Shown here in pieces: positions 53,169 through 64,000 of a DNA stretch of 64,000 nt. The position numbers and the translations under genes are program-made. The notes beneath the pieces were generated by a model that had not been told where the DNA came from, made no database searches, and was given only the letters and a program-made list of their open reading frames with translations. The stretch comes from Nymphaea colorata. Lineage: Eukaryota; Streptophyta; Magnoliopsida; Nymphaeales; Nymphaeaceae. The stretch's first letter is position 1. Each line of letters opens with the position of its first letter. Location of the stretch: positions 29,553,206 through 29,617,205 of the forward strand of contig NC_045139.1 of NCBI RefSeq assembly GCF_008831285.2, written 5' to 3'.

Positions 53169-56100
53169 TCACAGCCTGTTGTACATTGAGAGCATATCAC
53201 TTAGTTTCCTTGCTTCAGATTCTAATTTGTCAAAATTCCTTGAGCTGCTCATCCTCCAGCGCCAGTTCCCAAACTGTTTCATAGAACAGGAGAAAAACAA
53301 ATGGAAATTGCTAATGAGTGACTCAAGTATGAACTTAGATAAATTCCTCATTTTGCAACTGAGCAGCAACAAAAATGGATCAGAATTAAATGTTCTCGAT
53401 GCATGTTCTTAAGTGAATAATTTTTGGCACGATAACCAACCATACTGAGATTGATAATAAATAAAAAAAAAATATGAACATGTTGGAATGAGAAAATGGT
53501 AGGGATATAAGTGTTCCGATTATTGCAGTAACAATTTTCACAAGAAAAACCTTCATATTTGTCCAACTTGGAAAGGGCAGGCAAAAGAGAATACAAATGC
53601 TGCCACCATATTTAATAGCAGAATGACAAAACTTTTAACATAGACCATAAAATCGTTTCTTCCTACCTGTGTGGCTGGTGTATTCATCCTTGCTGAATTA
53701 TCAAGTTCAAGGACATCTTGCATGGGTATTATGACAGTTCGTGCAACTGATGATACAGCAGCTTCCATTAATGCCCATGAGCTGTGACTCTCTTCAGTTA
53801 GGTGAAGGTATTTCCGTACCTAAAACAGGAGTAAATATAACTTGAATGGGTATAACACATATTACCACCTCGAGAAAAGCAAAAATGCCTATCGCAAAGG
53901 CAAAAAACTCAAATTTGGACTTCTTATAAACTCCCATATAAGCGCATTCCTGGAGTGCATGCCACCAGTGATATGGGAACCAAACCAAGTTCCTCGAACA
54001 AGTTGAGAATAAATTTATCTTAGATCAAGTCACAGTAGGCCTATAATGAACCTTGAAGTCCTTAACATATTCACCAGAAGAAGAAACTTACGTTTGACTT
54101 CTCATTTTCTCCCAAGTTCTCCCACCAGCCAACAGCCTGTAAAAGCATACATCTGAAGGCAGTAATTGCATTGCTCAAAGGAGATGATTCTTAGAAATGG
54201 ACAGATGTGTATAATGATGATGTCGTATGTTTAAGTTTGAGTCAAATGAGCTAACATAAAAAATGGTTTATGCAGCAAGTTTTGGAGCCAAAAAGAACAC
54301 CCAGAAAAGTGCTGCTCGACTACAATAAGAGATCATACCGTGTCATTATCATGAGTTCCAGTGTATACAACTTGATTGACTTCATGATTATGAGGCAGGT
54401 GTGGATTATCTGATCTACTTCCAAAAGCTACCACGAAAAATATAGTTAGATATTATAATGACATGATACACACACACACACACACACACAAACATATATA
54501 TCAGAAACAAAAATACTTATTTTATAGCATAAGCTAGCTGCAAAAATTACCAAATTGAAGAACAGCCATTCCGGGAGCCCCAATCGCTTTCCTCAACTTA
54601 ACAACATCCTCGGTGATTACCCCCTGTAGTAAAGATCTAATACATGTAAACCATGATATCACTTAATTATGGTATGAATAGATATATGGGGTGGTGCCAC
54701 AACATCTATGTCATCTAGAAAATTTTTGTCTGAAAAAAATCCTCTAGATGCCACAAATTCCAGCTTATCTAGTCAGATCTTGATTCTGAAGTGTACCTAC
54801 AATTTTCCCAAGGTTATGTAATTTTTATAAAATGTGCAAGTAGCATCTCTTCATTCTAGACGAATAAATCTTTGAAACCAAGTTGTTTTCCAGCACTTAG
54901 ACATCTCCAACAAAGAGTAGCTTACTTGGTGGAGTTACATTTCAATCAACTGAGTCAAATTTTACAGACCCTTAAGGTGAAAGTATTGAATTTTTCACCG
55001 TATTGAAAAAATTAAATCAAGTAATGCCTTTTAGGAAAATTATCTTAAATAGTAAGACCGATGGGCTTTATGCAAATTTCACCATATGTAGCTGCTAATA
55101 ACCTACCAAGTCTTCAGCAATTATACTGATATCTCCAATTGCATTGGCTATTGCTTCAAATAAGGCTTCTCTTGGTCCAGCCTGTTTCCAAATCCAGATA
55201 TTAGCACAAACCAGTGTGGAAAGAAGAGTTAACAAGAAGCAACTAACCTTCCAGGTTCCAGCCAATGCAATCTTGGCTTCTGTAGATATTCACTATGTCA
55301 GTATCTGCCACATCTCATCAGTTGCACCAGTCAAATACTATCTCCCTAAAATCTACATGACAGTTAGATGTTACCAGAAGGAACGGCCCAGTATCCAGCA
55401 AATCCCCGAAAATGATCGATCCGAAATTCATCAAAAAGATCATATGCGCGCTCTATTCGCTGTATCCACCAAGTGAAACCATCCTTTTCCATTGCTTGCC
55501 AGTCATATAAAGGACTATCAAACAGATAGAGGAAAAAATTTAGATGTATACATGAGTAAAATCAAGCACAACATAAGAACATTGAGAAACTTGGTTCCTT
55601 CTGCCCTAAAAAGTATTGCATGCAGTCGATGTCATTGATATATTGACAAATAAACTGAGAACAGAGGTATTTTTTATATATATATTTTGCAGATGTTTTC
55701 TGCAATGTTTGAGCTACTTGATATTTGATTTATTGTATTCATAAATGTATGAGGTAATCCATTTTCATATACCAGTTCTATTAATGAGATATAGAATTGT
55801 AAAGAGGGTAAAACCTCATCAGGCCTAAGTTTATTTCTATCATTCCATCCGTATCCTTAATAGAAAATACAACACCATGACCATCAGCAATGCAAAATTT
55901 GAACTTCACTTTTGTCCAACCAGAGTAATCCACCAGAAAAACATCATTGATCATTTGAATTTTTGCAAAATTTTCTGAATAAATTTAGTAATTGATTTTT
56001 AAATACTATGCATAAAACTTCATTGATAAGCTTGCATTTGCAACACTTTGTCACGGACTCACGGTTGTTGACGAATTGTATGAATTATGAAATAACTTCC

Positions 56101-59035
56101 TTTAATGGCATGTGACAGAATAGTTTGCCTTACGATTTTTATTATTTTTTTAAATAAAACTCCTGTAGTTTGACTTTGACCTTTCCAGGATATTATCTTC
56201 AATATGCATGAAAATATTTAATTTGAAACTAAAATCCACGGTTTATAGGCACAAGATGCACTAAATGATTTTAGTAGAGGGAGTATCGCAAAATTGTTAT
56301 ATTGTTCTAAGATTTTCTGAGAAAACTTGTCAAATAAGTTATCAAGACTGAAAAATATCTGACAATGGTATTTGTACAATTAACTCTAATATGATCAATC
56401 GTAGAAATGATTCTCTTGAAGTATACATAACACAAGACAATGTACAGTGACTACCTGCCCCAAAGTTGGCCAGTTTCACTGAATGCATCAGGAGGCACAC
56501 CACTAACAAGAAGAGGAAATCCTTTCCTGTTCTGTATGTGGAAAGTGAAAATTGTAAAACAGTCTCTATGTTACTTATTAGTTGAGGGGATTCAATTTCC
56601 AGACAGGGTATTACTTACCAGCAAAAATTTTCTTTTGTTTGCCCAAACATCTGCACTATGGTAACCTACATAAATTGGCATGTCGCCCATGATGGAAATC
56701 CCTTTGGATTTGGCATATTGATGAACTGCTTGCCATTGCCTTTGAAACAAAAACTGCTGAGCGATAAATATATCTATCTGCAAAGCATACAAAAAAGATG
56801 TGAGGCATTCATGATCCGCTATGTATTAATAACTAAGAAAACTTTAAAGAAATTCAAAGACCCCAAAGGTAGCTTTAACTAAGACTTACAAATTTTTTGT
56901 GTGTTTGGTAAATTTCTTCTAAGGCTACAAGATGACGATCCTTCAAAGGTTCAGGCCATTCATACCAAGTCAATGTATTGAGAGTATTGTCAATGGCTGC
57001 GAAAAGAGCTGCATCCTCAATCCAACCTGGAAAAGGCCTCCACATTAGCCTTGATGCCTAAACGGCCAAGGAGCTTGTAGAAATCCAGGTTAGCAGAAAA
57101 ATATTTGTTCAACTACATCCTTTAAAAGATATTTTCAAATTATTATGTGTTTACAAGCTTATTTTAAATGAAACACTAAAACCAATAAAATATTTAAAAA
57201 TATACTGCAAGACAAATTTTTCCTGTTTTGAAACTTCCATGGCTTTTAGCAAAATTAGTCCAATTTCTGCAGGTCACACATGCAATTATCCATGTGCTTC
57301 ATGCAACCATGGTCCATGTGGACCATGCGTTTCTTTGAGGCAGGTATTTGTATAAGTATATGCCTCTGGCTGTTGCATAATAAGAATGATTAGAAGCATT
57401 TTTCATCCCCTTCATCACCTTGCTTGGCATTGTTTAGTAAATCATTAGAGGCAAAATAGCCAGCCACAAGGAGACAAGCAAACAAACAGGCATCAATGTA
57501 AAACACTTTTATGGCATTGGACAATCTGGGACTTGTGCACAATCAGCATAGGAGAGGTGATTTATGCAAACTGCAAAGCAGATCCACAATAAGTGACAAA
57601 CACCAGCCTAATGAGAAGGTCAATCAGCTGACGAATAGGTCCAGTGTCAGGGTCTAATAAATTACCTGAAATTTCTGGTGCTTTTCGGAAGGCTTCAAAT
57701 TGCTTTTTCAGTTCTCCATCACCTAAAACAAGCCTTTCTGCAGCCTGCAGATGAGCTAGAAAGAAATAAATCATTTTACTTAATTCTTTCCACAATCGTT
57801 CTGGGACCAGGAAATTTACATTTCTTGTCATTCAAGACTGGGTACTAGATTAAATACTGGGGAAATCCATCAAGGTAACAGCAAGGAAAATATACAGAAA
57901 CATCCTCAAAAATATAAAATAAAATGTCCAAGAATACACTAACCAAGTTTGAAAGGATAATATATTACAGTCGAGAGAATCTAGAGAGAAATTTCGAAGT
58001 AGCATTTGCATGCCAACCGCTCATAATACTTTTGAGTTTATGCAAAGAAGTAGGTAGAGAAATTACAACCATTTTGCTATAAATACAATAGAAGAAGGTA
58101 AGTTTCATGTACTGGAAAGGTCTGTATACCGTTACCTTTGCAATCAATGGATCTTTTACATCAGCAACATCTGCAAATCGCACATATTCTTCATCCCTTG
58201 CATTTAGGAAGCAACACATACATTTGAGTGTTAACATTTTTCAGAATGTACACTTAAAACAACAGGTCGAAGCTCTTAAAGGCACTCACATTGGTTCTGG
58301 GAGTTCTTCCTCCTTCAGTAACCCATCCTTGACAAGTTCTTCCAGAGAAATAAGAAGCGTATTACCACAGTTTGCATCCTGTAGGTAAGACGTAGACCAG
58401 TCAGCCAAGTGCAGAAATGCAATTACATAGTAAAACATGCAGGAGTATAGTTTACACAAGCTCAAGTGTTTCATATGCAAGGTAACCTTCACTGTGGAAT
58501 TAAATGATGCTGTCAATTGTCATTTGCTGAAGCAAAATATAGAATGCCACATGATAAGCAAAGTATGCAGGAAAATATAACAAGCACCTATGTAGGTAAA
58601 ATAAAACAGCATAGATTGGATCAACAAAATAACGTGGATTCTCATACAGTCAGAAATGTGAGACCTCCAATTAGTTGGTGGTAATTTGAAGAAGGCCGAC
58701 ACACTTTTAAAGCTTGCGGGCAACAAAATAATGCAAAACTGAATCTATGCCTTTTAGAACCCTCTAGTCATGAGTATAAAGCGTCTCTGCTGTCAACGAA
58801 CATTCCTTGCTGAAATTCCTTGCTTGTTCATATGAATAACAACTTAATGAGTTTCCTAGTGGCACTCAAGCTTATGCAACACTACCGTAGACAGTACCTG
58901 GCCTGCATACGGAGACCCATCTTCACCACCTTTCCTGCCCGGTGGAACAAGAGGGAGTACCTGCTCAAATTAAAGAAGACAAAATAGTCCGAGTTCAGAA
59001 TAACAAAAAATTATGACAAAAAGAAAGGATCGAGC

Positions 59036-59091
<56 letters not shown>

Positions 59092-59858
59092 GCAGTAAAG
59101 AAAGTAAACTTGAGAATGATTTATCACAAGTCAGCACAATAAATTGTGAAGATGATAAATGGAAATAAAAAGAGGCTTCCATATGTAAATAAAATACCAT
59201 CACTGCAGCAATCCCACAGAACCGCAATTTTGTCAAATGCGGATTGACCAAGAAGCCTCAGAGGCACACTACATTGAATCTCATTCAACCGAATTTATTT
59301 GATAGCAGAATCTTATGCACTAGATTTAACAACTGGAGACGGACCAGACAAACAACCTTAGTTCCAAATGCTAAAGCGACACCAAGAACAGGAAAATGCT
59401 CAATCTCAAAGAGAATTAAAATGAAAAGGGTGCTTCCAATGCTGAAATGTAGTTCAACCCAGACCAAAACGCAGCCAACAGAATAGGCTCCACAATCAAA
59501 TTTTCACCTGCCAGACCGAGCAACCAGTGGAATGCAGCCAATCCAAGAAGCGGAACGCCTCGGAGCCGAGATCGCCAATGCCATGGGGGCCCGTCAGGGA
59601 GCTAGGATGAAGCAAGATGCCGGCCCTTCTGCGGTCCTTAGGATCCTTCCGGGGGTACCACTCTCCGTAATCCGCCGGCAAGTCCTCGCCCACGGCGAAC
59701 TGTGAGACGTCACGCAAAGAGCTGCTCGTAGCGGCCAGTTTGAATCCTCGCCCTGTTTTTAGGAGAAGAGAGAGGCCTTTCCTGAATTGGGGTTGCTTGG
59801 TGGCTGGTGGGGAAGATGGGAGTGGGCAGAGAGAGTGATGATGAACGGAGAAAGCCAT
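53169..59858 (-). CDS. DPE1: 4-alpha-glucanotransferase DPE1 (disproportionating enzyme, GH77), chloroplastic; 16 exons
   Basis: Exons: 59858-59508, 58960-58898, 58378-58290, 58196-58136, 57744-57666, 57026-56890, 56777-56619, 56531-56455, 55514-55375, 55279-55248, 55181-55107, 54623-54551, 54427-54339, 54136-54092, 53819-53667, 53273-53169. All borders are GT/AG and the phases close to 575 aa; Arabidopsis DPE1 is about 576. It transfers glucan chains between malto-oligosaccharides, freeing glucose from maltotriose during starch breakdown in the stroma. A Ser/Pro-rich transit peptide precedes the GH77 domain (about 60-575). The catalytic set is present: nucleophile D372 in RIDHFRG, acid/base E419 in IIAEDLG, and D472 in GTHDNDT. 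GDMPIYVGYHSADVWAN is also conserved. I start at MAFSV; the same frame runs 24 codons further upstream. There are no stops or missing segments. Confidence 0.97.
54468..54490. repeat. (CA)n microsatellite in a DPE1 intron
   Basis: A CA dinucleotide run of about 22 bp lies in the intron between the exons ending at 54551 and starting at 54427. Confidence 0.9.
59036..59089. repeat. Compound (CT)n(TA)n microsatellite in DPE1 intron 1
   Basis: A CT run at 59036-59055 is followed by a TA run to about 59088. It has the same order as the compound array at 30944-31102. Confidence 0.9.
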
Positions 59859-59956
59859 TCTCTGCAACCAACAGAAAATGGCGACGGGGAAGATATGTGT
59901 GGGGGAGAAAGAGAGAGATAGAGAGAGCAATTCACATGCCTTGGGTTTCTGGACGG

Positions 59957-59962
59957 CTTATA
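59957..59962 (-). promoter_or_regulatory. DPE1: Probable TATA box of DPE1
   Basis: On the minus strand GAATATAAGCC lies about 100 bp upstream of the chosen ATG. A CT-rich leader (TCTCTCTATCTCTCTCTTTC) lies between, as expected for a plant 5'UTR. Confidence 0.45.
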
Positions 59963-60728
59963 TTCACGCTTTTGAAAGTTTTCTACCGTATTGGCGTAGA
60001 ATATCGGATCGCAAGCGAGGAACCCATTATTTATTTTGTACTTTCTCTGCTAAATAATTCAAAATATTTTTCTACCATTAGTTGATGGCGCTTTGCCCAT
60101 CGGGTGCATGTTTGGAAAAATCGCGAAGTAAAATAAAATTTGCTTGCTACTTTCCCTAACCGTCGGTGAACTGGATTTGGGCTCTTTTCCCAGGCTGATC
60201 TTTTGTTTCTTGTGACAAAAATCTTCTCCTTTCACTCCGATAAGATAAAGGCAGATGATTCTCCTTTTGGCAGTGAACAAAAAATTACTAAGAAAAAGAT
60301 ATAATTATTAAAGGTAACTAAGCCCACAAAGAATTATTTAAAATTGGCATTTAAATATTTATTGCTAAATTAAGAATTGAGTAAAACTTAATTAACATGG
60401 TCAGAAGAGAAATATCAAGAGCACGAGGAGTTCTCAGATTGAATGCTCAATTGGTCTTTTCAGAATAAATTGAGTGCTTTTTCATGTATTTAAATTACTT
60501 AGATTTTTTTTTTGTGATAGATATTTTAGCTTTTATGCAAGATATTAATTTTTCGAATAGATGAAAACAAATTACCAAAACGTATATTTATATCTGCTCT
60601 AAAACTTGGCTTTCCTTTTTTATTTTTAAAAGCAAGAAGTCCTCTCTTGCCGTAAATGATTTAAAATAAAACGCCCTTTAAAATTATCCAAAATAATTGT
60701 TAACCTCTTGTAACAAAATGCAATATGA

Positions 60729-62400
60729 ATAATAAACGGACGGCTAAAATGCACTGACAAAAAGCTCAGCCATCTTTTTCTGAACACGGTTTTTTTCTGG
60801 AGACATTTTTGTTTGAAAGTGGGTTGTCTTTGAAAAGAGGCACTATTGTTTTATTTTTAATTATTTTTTTATGAACGGCTAAGTGTCTGGCTTTGACAGA
60901 TTAGAACCAGATGGAACTAGAAACTTTTGGGCCCGGGGACACTAATTCAAAACATCTAAAGTTAAACTGATTGAAGATGACCAATATATAAATAAATAAG
61001 TAAACAGTTTGATTTTTTAAGCATTAATATGTAAATAAATAAATTTTGTGGGACCTTGCAGCTAATAGTTGGAAACCATCCGTGACTTTGAGACTAACCC
61101 ATAGCCAATTAATCGATGTAATTCAAGTTTTAAGTCGCATGGAATCCAACAATCTGTACTTTTCACTATGGCATCAGGTTCGGAAATATCGTTATTAAAA
61201 TATCTGTATTTTCAATCTGTAATGTTATTAAAATATTGTTTCACATTGATCAATGCGTTTGGTATCATTGATGGTTGAAAATATCAAAACCAATTCATAG
61301 AACTTAATTTTTTAATCTTTTTATTTTGTTTAAATCATATTTTAATTATGTTATACAGAAGACAAGAAATAATACATCATATGTATCTGCCAATGTGGTT
61401 TATGTTGTAAAACTGACCGGCAAAATGAAGTGGGTCCGGTACCGGTATCAAACAAACTTCGATCTCAGTCATTTCAATCAAGTGTATAAAAATAGGACGG
61501 TCTTAGCAGCTTTCTGTCAATTTTAATTAAGATCCAAAACATTTATGTCAGATCCATTTCAAACTCTTTTTGCCTTCAAAGTAGCTGATTTTTATGTCCT
61601 TTCTTTACCAAATCCAGCAACATTTGTGTCCATGAATTTGCAATGATGTGAACTCAATAGATACAAAAGCGGATCAAGTGAAGGTCTCTTGCTTGTATAA
61701 ATAATTTGAAGTAACTACGAAAAATTTTACTACTCGGTCTACTTTTATATCAAGACTCACCCCAACCCACTTCCTAAAAGCGGGTTGGGTAGTTACAATA
61801 GTATTAAAGTATGGTTCAATACTCGAACATGGTCCTACACAGACACATGTAATGTAAGGAAAGTGGATTATAACACATTAAAAGTTTAGTCATATGTTAA
61901 AGATTTTGAGAGATTTTAAAAGAGTTATAAAAGTGGTTGTTAAAATGCTTGATCTTTTTTGTTGGTAATTTTTTTTTAGACTAAAACCGAAGCCGTTAGA
62001 GAGCAGGTTGAGATTCTCTGAACCAAGGGCCCAAGCACGGGAGTGTATCCGATAACTATAATCATACGTCCTTAAAAATTTATCACAATCTTTAATATGA
62101 AGCTAAACTTTTTCAAAACAAAATACATGTTTTGATAAAGAGCAACTTGTTTATGTGTAAGATAATAATATGTTTGTACTAAATCAAAACAAGTTGCTCT
62201 CCTGTTTCGATAAATAATTAGAAGTAATGAACCCTTGAAATTTCTCCAATATAATGATTAAAATCTTCAAACGTAAAGTAATTTAATAATAAAGGGACGG
62301 CTAAAATGCACCAACGAAAAGTTCAACCATCATTTCTGCAGATATTTTTTTGGGCGATTTTTTGTTTGAGAGCGATATGAGAAGATGACACTGAAGAAGC
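60729..62400 (+). repeat. Pair of dispersed direct repeats, about 115 bp each
   Basis: Copies at about 60729-60850 and 62286-62400 both read AATAATAAA(C/G)GGACGGCTAAAATGCA near their start, then AAAAG.TCA.CCATC and a TTTTTGTTTGA(A/G)AG segment. They are diverged and lie about 1.56 kb apart in the same orientation. Confidence 0.65.
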
Positions 62401-63679
62401 TGACATTTGTCGGCTTTCCATCCTTCCTTTCACAATCAGAAGATGGAGCTGTGAAAGTACCTGCTTTTTTAGACCTGATCCAGATCCAATAGGCCGGAAT
62501 ATACTTGGTCTGATCAAAAAATAGCTTTTCATTATTTTAATTATTTTTGAACTAGAAACAAACTGTAGCACTCGCGCAGCTACAAATTTTAGAAATTTTA
62601 GGTTAGAGGGAACAATTTTAAAAGTTTTCATGCTTTAAGGGGTACTAATATAAAAAAATTAATTAATGGTTGACGGAACCATTATACAAACAAAGGAAGG
62701 TTAGTGTAGGCAATTGCCCACACCAGTCCCCATATAATTTCGCTACAATAACATGGTACTTGTGGAGCTAGAATTTCTAGGCTCAGGGCCCCAATATATA
62801 AAAATTAACCAATAGTTGTACAACCTTTATAGAAATAAAGGAAATTTGGTGGCACTACACCATTAGCTCTCCTCTAAGGTGGTTTGAGTCCTTAAGTCGA
62901 ATCAACAATATGTATCGAACTCGTAACTACAAGGTAACAAGATTGTCCTCAAGGCCCTTCTCAAGTCTAAGATGATACAAAAGCATTTTTGTGTTTAAAA
63001 AGAATTTTAAATTAGTTACAATCCTTCAAATTTTATTATTAACATAAAGAATATTTTTGTTTTGGCTAATATAAAAATCTTAATCGACTAAAGTACTAAA
63101 CCAAGTATAAACATAAGCTAAGCTACAAGGTGAGAACTAATAAGGAAAAAGGGAAAGCAATTAATGGAAAAAAAAAAGTAGATGCACCAATTTAGTGCCC
63201 ATGGAGTACTTTTGAATATTTAATTGTTAAGTTAGTAAAAGAATACATTATAGCAACCAGATGAAAAATTATCCTTAACTTCACAATACAAGCAAGTTTT
63301 CCTTCAGCAACCCTCTTTACCAATACAAGCGCCACATAACTATTTCAAAAAAATAAGAAACTCAGTTGTTTGTACATAATTAATCATGTATTAAATTATT
63401 GGATATGGTTAAGAAAGTTAATACAAACTAATGTATGCATAATTTGTCCTTATTGAGGGTGTATTAGTTATTTTTGTCAAGTTAAAACAAACTTAAGTTA
63501 GTAACAACTTAGAGCTATTGGCAAATATATTTTTCTAAAGTTGTGGTGGAAAACTTATATAGTGTTTTATTACAATGTGAAAATGGTTTTTCATGTCACT
63601 AATTATTCTCCAGTCTTCTTGAAATTTCTCTTCATTTTATTATGTTTTCTTGTTCTAACGAAAGACGGAGTTCCAATTT

Positions 63680-63708
63680 CAACCCTACAAGTTCCAATTG
63701 TAGGGTTG
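63680..63708. repeat. Perfect 11-bp inverted repeat
   Basis: CAACCCTACAA at 63680-63690 pairs with TTGTAGGGTTG at 63698-63708 around the 7-base loop GTTCCAA. It lies about 25 bp before the tandem repeat at the window end. It is not followed by a T-run, and nothing suggests a terminator. Confidence 0.75.
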
Positions 63709-63733
63709 GACAAAACATCTCATAACAAATTTT

Positions 63734-64000
63734 ATGATTTATCTCTTCAGTAGAACCTGTACACGCTTTCCCCTTAGAAACATTGTCGCTTTCGTCATAT
63801 ATTGTTTGAAAACCATGCAAGAGTTTTTCACTGGACAATTCGTTTAAGACAAATTATCCAAACCATGCCTCCCACTGGACAAGTTCTGACGATGATTTAT
63901 CTCTTCAGTAGAACTTGGACACGCTTTCCCCTTAAAAACATTGTCGCTTTTGTCATACATTGTTTGAAAACCATGCAAGTGGACAATTAGTTTAAGACAA
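63734..64000 (+). repeat. Tandem repeat, about 158-bp unit, running off the window edge
   Basis: ATGATTTATCTCTTCAGTAG begins at 63734 and again at 63892. The copies share CACGCTTTCCCCTTA(G/A)AAACATTGTCGCTTT and end GGACAATT.GTTTAAGACAA. The second copy carries a 10-bp deletion in the GAGTTTTTCACT segment and is cut by the window end. More copies may follow. Confidence 0.85.

Larger units (their letters stand above)
59963..63733. other. A/T-rich spacer upstream of DPE1
   Basis: No gene was recognised in about 3.8 kb. It contains a pair of related direct repeats (60729-60850 and 62286-62400), transposon-like wording near 61980-62120 that resembles the block at 29215-29400, and a perfect 11-bp inverted repeat at 63680-63708. 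Confidence 0.5.

Overview
This window is nuclear DNA of a flowering plant. The genes are split by GT-AG introns and encode plant-specific or plastid-targeted proteins. The spacers are A/T-rich and full of long (TA)n and (CT)n microsatellites and decayed transposon remnants. I cannot name the species. Nothing prokaryotic was seen (no operons, CRISPR or phage), and no tRNA or rRNA gene was recognised.

Layout: (1) 1375-1827 minus, a single-exon AP2/ERF transcription factor of 150 aa. (2) 8178-22262 minus, a complete RKP-type SPRY/RING E3 ubiquitin ligase. I could join all 11 coding exons in frame (1294 aa) and propose a 5'UTR exon. Intron 4 holds a transposon with a 10-bp target-site duplication, and intron 10 holds a tandem duplication. 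(3) 22.3-34.7 kb is a spacer with a LINE remnant, long (TA)n arrays, hairpins, a possible solo LTR and a diverged tandem duplication. (4) 34692-38719 minus, a five-exon conserved plant protein of 253 aa with one membrane helix and a DUF948-like coiled region. (5) 42096-42722 minus, a proposed two-exon gene for an unrecognised small acidic protein of 141 aa. (6) 45002-45835 plus, an intronless MIZ1/DUF617-family protein of 277 aa. (7) 50045-51388 plus, a two-exon stress-enhanced protein 2 of 190 aa (ELIP/LHC-like, thylakoid). (8) 53169-59858 minus, a complete 16-exon plastid 4-alpha-glucanotransferase, DPE1 (575 aa), convergent with SEP2. (9) 60-64 kb, a spacer ending in a roughly 158-bp tandem repeat cut by the window edge.

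The genes do not form a pathway cluster. SEP2 (photoprotection) and DPE1 (starch turnover) both act in plastids, and the 253-aa protein probably does too, but their closeness looks incidental. Exon borders were set by hand from GT/AG sites, phase continuity and remembered family sequences. All phases close and the totals agree with the usual family lengths. No credible new multi-gene system was found. The best leads are the unrecognised 141-aa gene, the intronic Mutator-like MITE, and the LINE fragment that leads into a 144-bp (TA)n array.
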